Source of the DNA: an uncultured Colwellia sp.
Lineage (GTDB): Bacteria; Pseudomonadota; Gammaproteobacteria; Enterobacterales; Alteromonadaceae
Assembly: GCA_913062815.1 (NCBI GenBank)
Contig: CAJXWZ010000001.1
Span: forward strand, 248,001-312,000
Direction: 5' to 3'
Length of the DNA stretch: 64,000 nucleotides
In this document: positions 1 through 8,749 of the stretch, piece by piece
How positions within the stretch are numbered: position 1 is the first letter of the stretch
Layout of the letters: each line of letters begins with the position of its first letter
The notes under the pieces: generated by a model
The model's database searches: none
What the model was told of the DNA's origin: nothing
The model's input: the letters and a program-made list of their open reading frames with translations, nothing else
Made by a program: the position numbers and the translations under genes

Positions 1-149
1 ATATCTCCTCCCCCTACCAATTCTACAAAGCATTTCATATCTACATTTTTATTTTCTTTATTTTTGACTTTCGCTTCTACAGTGAGAGCAAAAGTAAACA
101 CACAGATAAAGCAACCGATTTTCATTGTTATTGAGTCAAAAGTTTTCAT
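1..149 (-). CDS. tapY2: TapY2-like small secreted protein of the type IV pilus cluster, partial (cut by window start)
   Basis: An open frame starts with ATG one base after the pilE stop and runs off the left edge; 49 codons are visible. Its ribosome binding site (GGGAGAAAT) lies inside the last pilE codons, so it is translationally linked to pilE. The visible protein has a hydrophobic signal peptide ending near VEA, then a basic stretch and the motif KCFVELVGGG. From memory, that motif is typical of the TapY2 family, small proteins encoded beside the PilY1-like tip protein in Aeromonas and Shewanella pilus loci. The role of TapY2 is poorly known. The identification rests on the short motif and on position at the end of the pilV-W-X-Y1-E operon; the missing C-terminus prevents a length check. 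Confidence 0.66.
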   Translation of the reverse strand, partial: MKTFDSITMKIGCFICVFTFALTVEAKVKNKENKNVDMKCFVELVGGGD

Positions 150-150
150 A

Positions 151-564
151 TTATTTCTCCCAGCATCCAGAGTTCTCACTCAGATTTTTTTGTCCAAGTT
201 CATTTACTGTCAATGTAGGACATGTTGTGTCACTAGACAGGTTACCTTTAGCTGCCGCCTTTAATGTAAATGTTGTCGCTGTTTGGGCTGATACTGAAAT
301 AGTGTAATTGCCTGACTCAGTATCAATAGTCGCTGTAGCTTCTCCTAAACCTTTCATATCAGATGCATATGCACGACTATCAACAAAGACTTGTTCTTGA
401 AGGTTTGCATAACGCATCAACTCTCGTTGACCCTCGCTTCTATTTGAACGCGTAACAAAGTCTGTATATGCTGGATAAGCAACAGCGGCTAAAATTCCAA
501 TAACAGCAACTGCAATTAATAGCTCTATCAAAGTAAAGCCATTTTGTTTTTCTGCATTTTTCAT
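151..564 (-). CDS. pilE: Type IV minor pilin PilE
   Basis: Type IVa pilin-like subunit of the minor pilin set that primes pilus assembly. It has a short basic leader, then the prepilin peptidase site G/FTLIE with the conserved Glu at +5, followed by a hydrophobic helix ([19 protein letters not shown]) used for membrane anchoring and filament packing. Two cysteines near the C-terminus (CPTL and GCW) probably close the usual pilin disulfide loop. I chose the ATG at 564 because a GGA-containing site sits about 8 bases upstream. The in-frame ATG at 576 has no ribosome binding site and would add only four residues. It follows pilY1 by about 30 bases and is the fifth gene of the operon. It could also be called a PilA-like pilin, but context favours PilE. 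Confidence 0.88.
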   Translation of the reverse strand: MKNAEKQNGFTLIELLIAVAVIGILAAVAYPAYTDFVTRSNRSEGQRELMRYANLQEQVFVDSRAYASDMKGLGEATATIDTESGNYTISVSAQTATTFTLKAAAKGNLSSDTTCPTLTVNELGQKNLSENSGCWEK

Positions 565-595
565 ATATTTTTCCATAAGATATATTTAGTAACTA

Positions 596-3500
596 TTATT
601 GCTCTTCTTTAATATATAGATAGGTTCGCATGGTTTTCAAATCAAAATCCACACCTATAATTTTTCGACCTACAATTAGGTTACCACTTGTATCAGACTC
701 AGAATCATCAGGGTTATCTGGCAGAACGATCAAGGTTGGAGAACCAAGAAACTGTTCACTAATCAAAGCAATTCTATCTTCTCTATTGTCTGAATTTTCT
801 GATAGCCAATTATATTCCTTAGTTCCTAACGCTAAATCAACAGCGTACAACCATCCCTGACCCGAAGGTGGTTTACAGTCAACTAAGTCTGCCGAAAACG
901 CTGGAGGAGTGAATGAAGTATAATAGGCAATCCCATTTATTACTATTGCAGATGAAGTGCTTTTTTCACCTGTTTGAGTAAAATCAATAAACCAGCCAGA
1001 CTTATCACTCACAGCAAGCTCAAGAGTTTCTCTTTCTTGGGTAGTCATCGTCTGAGCAAAGGGATCATTGGTAAAGTCATATAGATCTGCTTTAGTTATT
1101 GCCATAGGTGTAACGGGTGTACTACTAGCAGAAAAAGTTTGTGTTTTGATATTTTCATCTTTAATCATAAAGAAAATATCGTCTGTATCAGTGCCTAAAG
1201 GATTAGATCTATCGCCACTACCAATCAAAATAGCTTCGTAAGGTTTTTCTTGATGCACCGTTATTGTCTTAGTTTCCCCTTCCTCGTCTGTTACCTGTGT
1301 TTCAATGGTCTCAGCTATAAAAGTTCTTACAATTGAAGGTTCGTAAAAAAACCGTCTATCGGTGGCATTGGTACCTCCCCCTAAACTTGCTAATTGAAAC
1401 ACAGAAAAATCTGCTTTTGTGTCATCAGGCATGTCGACTCGCCAAACATTTCCCCCTGTATCTCCTGTATATAGCCTATCCACAAGTCCGTTGCCATCTG
1501 TATCTAATAAACCAATACTTGAAGGGATACTATCAGTACCGGCAAAAGTCGTATCACCACCGCTAGGCTCCATACTCCACTTTAAAGCACCGGTCTTAGC
1601 ATCAACCATATAAACAGCTCGTCCTATACTGTCAGCGGTACCAGGCCCATCACTGTCTTTATTGGTATCGTAACCGCCACCAAAGAACAATACAGGACTA
1701 GCAACAGTACCGCTTAAATTAAGTTTGGAAAAGCCTATTTTAGGCTGAGACCATGTTTGTCCTAACTCTTCAAAGTCAGTTGTTCCACCCTTTATATGCC
1801 ACATTAAGCTAGGTGAGTCAGGGCTACTAATATCCATAGCATAGTATGAATCGCCACCACGACGTAAACCAAAAAATATCCAAACAGAGTCACCTGTTTC
1901 AATGATACCGTCGCCATCTTTATCATTCACATGCGAAGTTATTTGACCATCGATACCATAAATTTTATCTGCAGAAGAATAGTTATCGCGCAAACCTGTA
2001 ATATTAGGGAATAATTCCTTAGGCATAAATGCCCACTTTTCAGATACCGTATCACCAGCATCTTCAAACATGTGTAATGCTCCTGCATTGGTTCCAATTA
2101 CAATGCGTATACTTGAGCCATAATTAACAACTAATGGCTTAGAATGTAAAGGGTCGCCAAAAACATCAGCTCGCATATCGGTTGAATTACCATCTTTATC
2201 TTCATCATCGACATCCATTCCTAGATTCCAATTAAAATAATCAGTAACATTTTCTAGTGCTATACCTAAATCATCGGCAAAGTCTTGTTCATTACCGACT
2301 AAAGCAGCAGCATTTAACAAAGCTAAAGCATCACCAGTGCCAATATCACTATAAACAACACGATCATCTACATCTTGTGTCGCAAACCAACCTGCTACAC
2401 CACCTTCGGCAACCAAGTTTCCATCGACACTTGCTGACCAATAACTTTGCACTTCTGTAGAAAAATGTCCAGTGTCTTCATCTAGTGCTGCAACACTATT
2501 TGAGCCAACTTGCACACTGTTGATCACCTTATATTTCTTTAAGTTACCTTGCCATCGAGGTCCATTTTGAGGGTTAAACATTGCGTAGTAAACAGAGTTT
2601 AGTGTTTCCGTTCTATCAAAGTTATTTGCCGCAACTGAGGCAGAGGTTAAACTATCATTTGATGGTGTCAAGCTTCGTAATGTACTTTGTAAAGCAGATG
2701 TCAATTGTAATTCATCACTTGCAGAAAAGTATTCACCACCACCTCTTGCTGCTGTTTCAGTTAAAAGCCCTTTAGCGTCATTTGCTCCTTCGCTAAAACC
2801 GATGGTGTGAGTAGAAACGGTTTGTACTCCGTCAATGCTTAAATTAATATCATAAGTATTCATCCATCCAGCTAATGCTGGTAAATAACTAGCAGTGCTT
2901 AAATCATCATCATTATAAGAAGAGTTATCTAACTCTGCGTGTGCATCGGTAAACTTGATGTCTTTATAAACTGTATCACCATCAGCATCAACGCCATCTT
3001 GTATTTTGGATGTTAATGCCTGAATTTTGCTATCGGCTTTTGTATCATATGTGGGCTCGCCATCGGTTATCAAAATGATATAGGCTTTATCAGTACATTC
3101 ATCAAACGGGGTTATATATTCATCGGAGCTATTAATAACACTCAGATCCGCTTTAGGCTGAGAAGAGTTTTTCGCATCATCGCCATAATCAACAGCTTTG
3201 CCGGCAAAATATTGCGAAGCTTCATAAGTTGATTCACATAATGGTGTCCAAGTAAATGCAGTTAGATCATCATCAATAATACTAATGAGACTAGTTTCAT
3301 TAGCTGTTGTCATTTCCTTGATACCATAGACAATTCGACCACCATTGTTAGAAGTATTATAATTATAGTTAAAAATTTCTAAACCAAATTCAATACCATC
3401 GGTAGTTTCTATAACATTAGTAATACTTCTGATAGCCGTTTCAAAACGGCTTTCAGTGATTTTATCTTTCAGTGCACTGTGATACCAACGCAGATAATTG

Positions 3501-4162
3501 GCCGTATACAAGGTAACTAAAGAACCCGTCCAGGTGACATTTAACTTACCTGTATCAGTGGTATGATAAACAGGATCTTTTTTGGTCCCTAAATTATCTG
3601 CAGGATACCCTTCTGGAAGGCTATCGATATTTTTTAAACTACCTAAGTTATCATCAGTCGATACATCTTCCTCACAATCTAATACTTCAATATTTAGTCC
3701 ATTATTATCCGGAATCTCTTCCCAGGTACCACTATTACCTTTAACTGTATATTCACGAATATGACCAGTATAAAAACCTCTTGTTTTTAAAGCTTCTTTT
3801 GAGCTTTCACAACTATTAATTGCAGCTAAAAATCGTCTCCCATCACTAGGACTATCAGGTATACTTGAAGTTCCGTCTACCGTTCCTTTGTTAAAGTATG
3901 TTGCATCGTCATTATAAGCGTGAGAGGCACCATCAGGGGGATAATAATCAGGCTCAGTTTGTCCATCTTTAAGATATGGTTCGTCTACACTATGAAGAGT
4001 GCCCATACTGCCAGAGTTATCAAAAATAATTAAAACTTTCGATTTTTTAGCTGACTCTTTTACGGCATCACTAATATATAACTCTATATCTTCTGCTAAA
4101 GATAGAGGTATTGTTGCTAATCCTGAAAAGATTAAAAAACCTGCTATTATAAATTTTTTCAT
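596..4162 (-). CDS. pilY1: PilY1 pilus tip adhesin / assembly factor
   Basis: Large (1188 aa) exported protein of type IV pili, acting at the pilus tip and in the assembly complex with the minor pilins. A signal peptide covers about residues 1-23. Shortly after it comes a von Willebrand A-like region with a MIDAS motif (DNSGS, residues 48-52), and a further acidic segment (ITDGEPTYD) fits the same fold. The C-terminal half is the PilY1 beta-propeller, with calcium-binding loops of EF-hand type (DKDGDGIIETGD near residue 745 and DTDGNGLVD near 886). A GGGG Shine-Dalgarno sequence lies about 8 bases before the ATG. It sits between pilX and pilE in the normal minor-pilin order. By family knowledge it may also take part in surface sensing and adhesion; the sequence itself does not show this. 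Confidence 0.93.
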   Translation of the reverse strand: MKKFIIAGFLIFSGLATIPLSLAEDIELYISDAVKESAKKSKVLIIFDNSGSMGTLHSVDEPYLKDGQTEPDYYPPDGASHAYNDDATYFNKGTVDGTSSIPDSPSDGRRFLAAINSCESSKEALKTRGFYTGHIREYTVKGNSGTWEEIPDNNGLNIEVLDCEEDVSTDDNLGSLKNIDSLPEGYPADNLGTKKDPVYHTTDTGKLNVTWTGSLVTLYTANYLRWYHSALKDKITESRFETAIRSITNVIETTDGIEFGLEIFNYNYNTSNNGGRIVYGIKEMTTANETSLISIIDDDLTAFTWTPLCESTYEASQYFAGKAVDYGDDAKNSSQPKADLSVINSSDEYITPFDECTDKAYIILITDGEPTYDTKADSKIQALTSKIQDGVDADGDTVYKDIKFTDAHAELDNSSYNDDDLSTASYLPALAGWMNTYDINLSIDGVQTVSTHTIGFSEGANDAKGLLTETAARGGGEYFSASDELQLTSALQSTLRSLTPSNDSLTSASVAANNFDRTETLNSVYYAMFNPQNGPRWQGNLKKYKVINSVQVGSNSVAALDEDTGHFSTEVQSYWSASVDGNLVAEGGVAGWFATQDVDDRVVYSDIGTGDALALLNAAALVGNEQDFADDLGIALENVTDYFNWNLGMDVDDEDKDGNSTDMRADVFGDPLHSKPLVVNYGSSIRIVIGTNAGALHMFEDAGDTVSEKWAFMPKELFPNITGLRDNYSSADKIYGIDGQITSHVNDKDGDGIIETGDSVWIFFGLRRGGDSYYAMDISSPDSPSLMWHIKGGTTDFEELGQTWSQPKIGFSKLNLSGTVASPVLFFGGGYDTNKDSDGPGTADSIGRAVYMVDAKTGALKWSMEPSGGDTTFAGTDSIPSSIGLLDTDGNGLVDRLYTGDTGGNVWRVDMPDDTKADFSVFQLASLGGGTNATDRRFFYEPSIVRTFIAETIETQVTDEEGETKTITVHQEKPYEAILIGSGDRSNPLGTDTDDIFFMIKDENIKTQTFSASSTPVTPMAITKADLYDFTNDPFAQTMTTQERETLELAVSDKSGWFIDFTQTGEKSTSSAIVINGIAYYTSFTPPAFSADLVDCKPPSGQGWLYAVDLALGTKEYNWLSENSDNREDRIALISEQFLGSPTLIVLPDNPDDSESDTSGNLIVGRKIIGVDFDLKTMRTYLYIKEEQ

Positions 4163-4217
4163 TGTAAAACCCCAATATAAACATTGATAGCTGTTTTGCT
4201 TTTTATTGAAACATGCA

Positions 4218-4733
4218 TTACTTCAATAAGTGCTGCGCTATACCTGAATTCACTTCCACCGTACTAGTTTTTTTACGGCCATATTTCCTGCTTATTTGTA
4301 TGCGCAACACATTACAAGTAAACACCTGAGCTGATGAAGCAGATTTTGAGTGGGGGCAATCTGCTTCAAGTTGAAATTCATTATTAGCAAGATCGAGCGA
4401 TGCTGCATCAATATTACCGTCTTTATTTGCAATAGTTAAATCTGCTTTTATATTTTTAGCACCATCTTTAAAAGTTGCAACTGGCTTAGCAAAGCCATTA
4501 TTTCCACTACCGGCCGTCACTTGCTTGAAAATAAATTCATCAACTGCACTAACGACCTCTTGATCCGCGACAACTTTTTCTTCACTGGCACCGGACATTT
4601 TCATGTCTGTTGTAGTGTTCTGCATTAAGGCAGCAGAAACCGCAGTTAAGGCGGTTAAAAATACTAAAGAAACAACCAATACTACTCCATGTTGATATTT
4701 TGGATTAAAACTTTTTAAGTTGTTAGTTACCAT
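4218..4733 (-). CDS. pilX: Type IV minor pilin PilX
   Basis: Minor pilin of 171 aa. After a basic leader, the prepilin cleavage site G/VVLVV lacks the Glu at position +5; this is usual for PilX and GspK-type subunits that sit at the filament tip. A hydrophobic helix (SLVFLTALTAVSAALM) follows, then the motif TTTDMKMSG typical of PilX. Two cysteines occur in the C-terminal half (DCPHS and FTCNV). The start overlaps the pilW stop by 7 bases, so translation is coupled. A 55-base gap separates it from pilY1. Its job by family is to form the tip-initiating complex together with PilV, PilW, PilE and PilY1. Confidence 0.88.
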   Translation of the reverse strand: MVTNNLKSFNPKYQHGVVLVVSLVFLTALTAVSAALMQNTTTDMKMSGASEEKVVADQEVVSAVDEFIFKQVTAGSGNNGFAKPVATFKDGAKNIKADLTIANKDGNIDAASLDLANNEFQLEADCPHSKSASSAQVFTCNVLRIQISRKYGRKKTSTVEVNSGIAQHLLK

Positions 4734-5725
4734 AAATCGACCCTCGCATTATATAAAGTCACTGTTGAGCTAAATAACAAACGTCTATAATTATCGTTAA
4801 AAGTTAAAGACAAATCACCTAACTGATAAGTATTACTATTGCTATACTTGTTATCAGGGGTAATATCTCTTGCTAAGACAAAAACTTTAACAGCGATAAT
4901 CTTAGTACCGCCTGCATTGTTCCATAACTCATCAGTCATATCGTCTGCAGAAATAAAAGCATCCACTTTGCCATAACCTGCAGCATCAGGATCAGTATCA
5001 GCATCATAACCATACATAAACCTGATCATTTCAATACCATCAACAACAGGAGCAAAAGACATTTGTGTTGTTAATTGTCCTTGCATTAATACTGGCACCG
5101 TATTGCTACCCTGAGTTTCTTCTCTTATATAATAAACATGATGTTGATATTGCCATACACGGCTATTATCAACAGTAGGCACAGTACCACTCGCAAATAA
5201 AACGCCATCATTAGCATTGGTAACCAGATAATAGTTACCTACTGGTGCAGTTGTTATTGGATCCCCCGCGCCATCAACCAGATCATCTGCTAAAACTCTT
5301 TTAATTTGAATTAGATCAGAGCCAAGTTTAGCATCAGTGAAACACCCCATAGGGTTAGCATTAGTGATAGTTTCGCCCCAAATAGTTCTAAAAGTACTCA
5401 CTGCTGCAGGAAATGAAGCATTATTGACTCCATCGCCACTACAATCATTTCCTGGTGCAGCAAGTGCGTGATTGATAGTAGAAAGATCAAAGATACCAGC
5501 ATAATCGCCCCAGAAATCTTGCTTCGATAAATCGTCAGTAAGCATGCTTATGGCAAAACGACCATTTTCTTGCAACTCTCCACTACTTGAGGTTTCTGCT
5601 GTAGTGGTACGTATACCAACAAAAACACTCAACACTCCAGCAAAGATAACCAAGCCAATAGCCAAAGCAATAAAAACCTCTACTAAGCTAAAACCTTGTT
5701 GACGTGTACTATTAATTAGCTTCAT
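4727..5725 (-). CDS. pilW: Type IV minor pilin PilW
   Basis: Minor pilin of 332 aa, long for a pilin but normal for PilW. The prepilin site is G/FSLVEV with Glu at +5 and a long hydrophobic helix. After it comes the conserved PilW stretch ELQENGRFAISML and a large globular domain with few cysteines. It is placed between pilV (55-base gap) and pilX (7-base overlap). Together with PilV, PilX and PilE it forms the minor pilin complex in the inner membrane that starts polymerisation of the major pilin and carries PilY1. No sequence oddity is visible. Confidence 0.9.
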   Translation of the reverse strand: MKLINSTRQQGFSLVEVFIALAIGLVIFAGVLSVFVGIRTTTAETSSSGELQENGRFAISMLTDDLSKQDFWGDYAGIFDLSTINHALAAPGNDCSGDGVNNASFPAAVSTFRTIWGETITNANPMGCFTDAKLGSDLIQIKRVLADDLVDGAGDPITTAPVGNYYLVTNANDGVLFASGTVPTVDNSRVWQYQHHVYYIREETQGSNTVPVLMQGQLTTQMSFAPVVDGIEMIRFMYGYDADTDPDAAGYGKVDAFISADDMTDELWNNAGGTKIIAVKVFVLARDITPDNKYSNSNTYQLGDLSLTFNDNYRRLLFSSTVTLYNARVDLW

Positions 5726-5780
5726 ACAATACTTATCTTCTCATCGTCTCTACTAGAAAAAAACACTCTCTCATCTATGA

Positions 5781-6347
5781 CTAATAAACGAATGCTTCAA
5801 CTAACACCTGCCTTCTTTTATTGCTAGTACTACCGCAACTCTCCGTACTTCCACTCACAAGCTCAACCCTTCCTTGCCAAGTTATTACAACTTTAACGGC
5901 ATTATTTGTTACACTAACACAGGCTCTTGCATCCAATAATCCACCCACATTGCTGGTACCATATTTAACATCGGCCCCCATTAAGGCTAATTCCCATTCG
6001 TATTGATCATTTGTTGTCATCTCAGCTGCTGAACATAAGCCTCCACTGGTATTACAGCGTTTGCTTGGCTCTGAGTTTAAAGTAACGCCGTAATCTGTAC
6101 CTGCATAATTTGCTAATGTGGCTGCATCATTACTTCTCATCCGTTCGATAATATCTTGGGCTAAACTAGAGGCAAGCGAGCGTTGCATGGCGTCAAAACT
6201 ACCTTTTTTAGCTGTTGCTTGCATAGCAACAGCACCTAAGATGCCTGTAACCATAATAAATAAAGCAATTAACACTTCAATAAAGGTCATTCCTTTTTGT
6301 TTTTTAACGCACTTTCTTAGTTGGAAACTAGTTTGAAGCTGAGGCAT
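5781..6347 (-). CDS. pilV: Type IV minor pilin PilV
   Basis: Minor pilin of 188 aa and the first gene of the operon as seen here. The leader is basic (KKQKG), followed by the cleavage site G/MTFIEV with Glu at +5 and the helix LIALFIMVTGILGAVAMQ, then the PilV hallmark ASSLAQDIIERMRSN. The ATG has a strong purine-rich ribosome binding site (GAGAGAGGGA) directly upstream. The usual upstream partners fimT/fimU are not present before it; 441 non-coding bases lie between it and ispH. The promoter of the operon should therefore be in that gap. Confidence 0.9.
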   Translation of the reverse strand: MPQLQTSFQLRKCVKKQKGMTFIEVLIALFIMVTGILGAVAMQATAKKGSFDAMQRSLASSLAQDIIERMRSNDAATLANYAGTDYGVTLNSEPSKRCNTSGGLCSAAEMTTNDQYEWELALMGADVKYGTSNVGGLLDARACVSVTNNAVKVVITWQGRVELVSGSTESCGSTSNKRRQVLVEAFVY

Positions 6348-6788
6348 TGGTCCCTCTCTCTAATAAATAAAACATGCAATTACTAAGTTTTTTAAATGAA
6401 AAACAATACAGTAGTTTAGTTTGTAAGCAAACTATATTGAAAAGAGTGATTTTCAGTTGGGGGGATGTGAAAAAAAGTTCTTTTGGTAAAAATATATTTT
6501 CAACTATTGATAATATCTTATTTCTAAAATCCATCAACTTTAATACTACAGCCTTTTTAGGCATAAAAAAAGCCAGAGCCGATTTTGCGTTAGCTAAAGA
6601 CTCTCGGTAAAATTCATATGTGCTAAATATCACTGGCGTGAACTGCATTAACCCATATCCTTTTTATCCGTAAAATTTCCTTAAAAATACTTCCTTTTGA
6701 TACGCCTATATACTTGTACTACAATTATTCCTTTCGATGTCAATATCAGCTAACAAATAGTCGTGGTTAAAATATAAGCACTTTAAGG
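6348..6788. other. 441-bp non-coding gap between ispH and pilV (fimT/fimU position)
   Basis: AT-rich stretch with no convincing gene. The one longer minus-strand frame (6328-6648) overlaps pilV and has no signal, prepilin or domain features, so I treat it as chance. The gap must hold the pilV operon promoter. A CRP-like site is present at 6619-6634. In Pseudomonas and many relatives fimT and fimU occupy this place; no prepilin motif remains here. Confidence 0.6.
6619..6634. promoter_or_regulatory. Possible CRP/Vfr-type operator upstream of pilV
   Basis: The sequence TGTGC-N6-TCACT matches 8 of the 10 conserved bases of the CRP half-site pair TGTGA-N6-TCACA. It lies about 270 bases before the pilV start, which is far for direct activation unless the transcript has a long leader. 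CRP-family control of type IV pili is known in other gammaproteobacteria (Vfr, CRP). A single match in AT-rich DNA is weak evidence. Confidence 0.25.
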
Positions 6789-7718
6789 TTAGCGCAATTC
6801 TGCCGGCACTGCAAATACAATGTTTTCTTCTCGCCCTGGGTACTCACTAACTTCTTGACCACCAAAGTCTTTTAGCGCTTCTATCACTTGCTTCACTAAG
6901 ATAGCAGGTGCAGAAGCCCCCGCAGTAACACCAATTTTATTAACATTTTCTAACCAAGAGATCTCAATATTTTCTGCCGTATCAATCAGGTAAGATGTTG
7001 TACCTATTTTTTCTGACACCTCTCGTAAGCGATTTGAATTAGAGCTATTTTTAGCACCAACTACTAGTAACAAATCAACCTCGCTGGCAATAGCTCTCAC
7101 TGCATCTTGACGATTTTGAGTCGCATAACAAATATCATCTTTACGAGGCCCTTGAATAAGCGGGAATTTATCTTGGAGTGCATCAATTACATCCGAGGTA
7201 TCGTCCACAGATAAAGTTGTTTGGCTACAGAAATAGAGCAGTTCAGGTTTTTTAACCTCAAGTTTTGCAACATCCTCCGCCGATTCAACTAAGTATATAC
7301 CTGCTGATTCACTATCATATTGACCCATAGTGCCTTCAACTTCGGGATGTCCAGCATGACCAATCAAGACACATTCAATATTTTTCCGGCTAACGCGAGC
7401 AACTTCCATATGCACTTTAGTGACTAAAGGACAAGTGGCGTCAAATACTTTTAAATCACGTTTTTTTGCTTCATTGCGAACAGCTTTGGAAACACCATGA
7501 GCACTAAAGATTACAGTACTGTCATCTGGTACTTCATTCAGTTCTTCAACAAAAACAGCTCCACGAGTTTTCAAACCATCAACCACAAACTTGTTATGCA
7601 CCACTTCATGTCGTACATAAATAGGCGCGCCAAACAGATCTAATGCACGATCAACAATACTAATGGCTCTATCAACCCCGGCACAGAAACCGCGCGGGTT
7701 AGCTAAAATAATTTCCAT
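6789..7718 (-). CDS. ispH: 4-hydroxy-3-methylbut-2-enyl diphosphate reductase IspH
   Basis: Last enzyme of the MEP (non-mevalonate) isoprenoid pathway; it reduces HMBPP to isopentenyl and dimethylallyl diphosphate with an Fe-S cluster in the cytoplasm. The length of 309 aa is normal. The three cluster cysteines are visible in their usual context: NPRGFCAGV (Cys12), FDATCPLV and [11 protein letters not shown]. The substrate-contact motifs [15 protein letters not shown] and [11 protein letters not shown] are intact. It is the last gene of the murJ-ribF-ileS-lspA-fkpB-ispH run and follows fkpB by 58 bases. Confidence 0.97.
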   Translation of the reverse strand: MEIILANPRGFCAGVDRAISIVDRALDLFGAPIYVRHEVVHNKFVVDGLKTRGAVFVEELNEVPDDSTVIFSAHGVSKAVRNEAKKRDLKVFDATCPLVTKVHMEVARVSRKNIECVLIGHAGHPEVEGTMGQYDSESAGIYLVESAEDVAKLEVKKPELLYFCSQTTLSVDDTSDVIDALQDKFPLIQGPRKDDICYATQNRQDAVRAIASEVDLLLVVGAKNSSNSNRLREVSEKIGTTSYLIDTAENIEISWLENVNKIGVTAGASAPAILVKQVIEALKDFGGQEVSEYPGREENIVFAVPAELR

Positions 7719-7776
7719 AGTTTTCTCTTTGTTAAAGGGGTTGTATTCCCGATAAAATACGCGAACAATTTTACGA

Positions 7777-8214
7777 CTAAAGTATCTCTACTAAATCTAT
7801 GACAAAAGTCACAGGTTGGCCTGCTAGAGGATGATTGAAGTCAATAGTCACTGAGTTGCCACTAACTTCTTTAATCATACCAGGAAGTTCTCCTCCAGGT
7901 TGGGAGAAAGTGATAATATTACCTACTTTTGCCGGTACCTCAGTAGAGAATTTATCTATATCCATGTAATGAATATTATCAGGATTTGATTCGCCAAAAG
8001 CATCAACGGCTGCTAGCGTGAACTCTTTGCTTTCATCTGTTTTCATACCTAACAGCTGAGCTTCAAAGGCTGCTGAAATACTTTCATCACCCATAATGAT
8101 CTTTGCCGGTTTGTTGTTTACTTTGGTGCTATCAGCTGCAGAGCCATCACTTAACTTCATGGTAATATGCACTAATATACTTGAATCTGTTTTAATAGTT
8201 TTATCTATTGTCAT
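7777..8214 (-). CDS. fkpB: FKBP-type peptidyl-prolyl isomerase FkpB (SlpA)
   Basis: Cytoplasmic prolyl cis-trans isomerase of the SlyD/SlpA group, 145 aa. The N-terminal part has FKBP strands ([19 protein letters not shown]), and the inserted flap (insert-in-flap) domain follows at about residues 70-115 ([16 protein letters not shown]). It closes with the FKBP strand [18 protein letters not shown]. It has no His-rich metal-binding tail, which separates it from SlyD. The position between lspA and ispH is the classic fkpB place. Confidence 0.93.
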   Translation of the reverse strand: MTIDKTIKTDSSILVHITMKLSDGSAADSTKVNNKPAKIIMGDESISAAFEAQLLGMKTDESKEFTLAAVDAFGESNPDNIHYMDIDKFSTEVPAKVGNIITFSQPGGELPGMIKEVSGNSVTIDFNHPLAGQPVTFVIDLVEIL

Positions 8215-8239
8215 GTTAAATATTGCGGTTTATCCGCTC

Positions 8240-8749
8240 CTACAATGTATCGTTTGACTCAGTTTTGTTATCGTCTGATATAAAAGAGTCTAGAATCATT
8301 AATGCTGCGCCAATAAAAATCACTGAATCAGCCACATTAAAAGCGGGAAAACGTTTGCCAGACCAATGAAAGTCTAAAAAATCAATTACATAGCCAAACA
8401 AAACTCTATCAATTAAATTTCCCATTGCGCCACTAAGCATTAAGGCAAATGCTATGCTTAATAAAACATCTGATTTAGGCGTTTTAGCTAACCACACAAT
8501 GAAAACGACACTGGCAATCGCAGCTATGGCAGTGAAAAACCAGCGCTGCCAACCATCTTGATCAGCAAGGAAACTGAATGCTGCACCTGGATTTTGCACA
8601 TAAGTCAAACTAAAAACAGGAAAGATTGGCAATGACTCGTACAAATCAAACGAGCCAACAACCCACTGTTTAGTAACTTGATCTAATATCAAACAAATTA
8701 ACGTCAGCCATAACCAACGTAAACCTGTATCTGAAAATAGTTTAGGCAT
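8240..8749 (-). CDS. lspA: Lipoprotein signal peptidase (signal peptidase II) LspA
   Basis: Inner-membrane aspartic protease that removes the signal peptide of prolipoproteins after diacylglyceryl transfer. Four hydrophobic segments are present. The catalytic motifs are seen as GNLIDR and VIDFLDFHW, followed by FPAFNVADS, so both active-site aspartates are kept. I chose the ATG at 8749 (start MPKLFSD), which gives 169 aa. A longer frame to 8797 would lie deep inside ileS. With this start the gene overlaps the ileS stop by 8 bases, so translation is probably coupled. The window encodes several lipoproteins that would need it. Confidence 0.95.
   Translation of the reverse strand: MPKLFSDTGLRWLWLTLICLILDQVTKQWVVGSFDLYESLPIFPVFSLTYVQNPGAAFSFLADQDGWQRWFFTAIAAIASVVFIVWLAKTPKSDVLLSIAFALMLSGAMGNLIDRVLFGYVIDFLDFHWSGKRFPAFNVADSVIFIGAALMILDSFISDDNKTESNDTL

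Noticed and set aside
6328..6648. Minus-strand open frame of 106 codons between pilV and ispH
   Set aside because: It overlaps the pilV start, has no prepilin, signal or domain motif, and its composition is that of AT-rich intergenic DNA.
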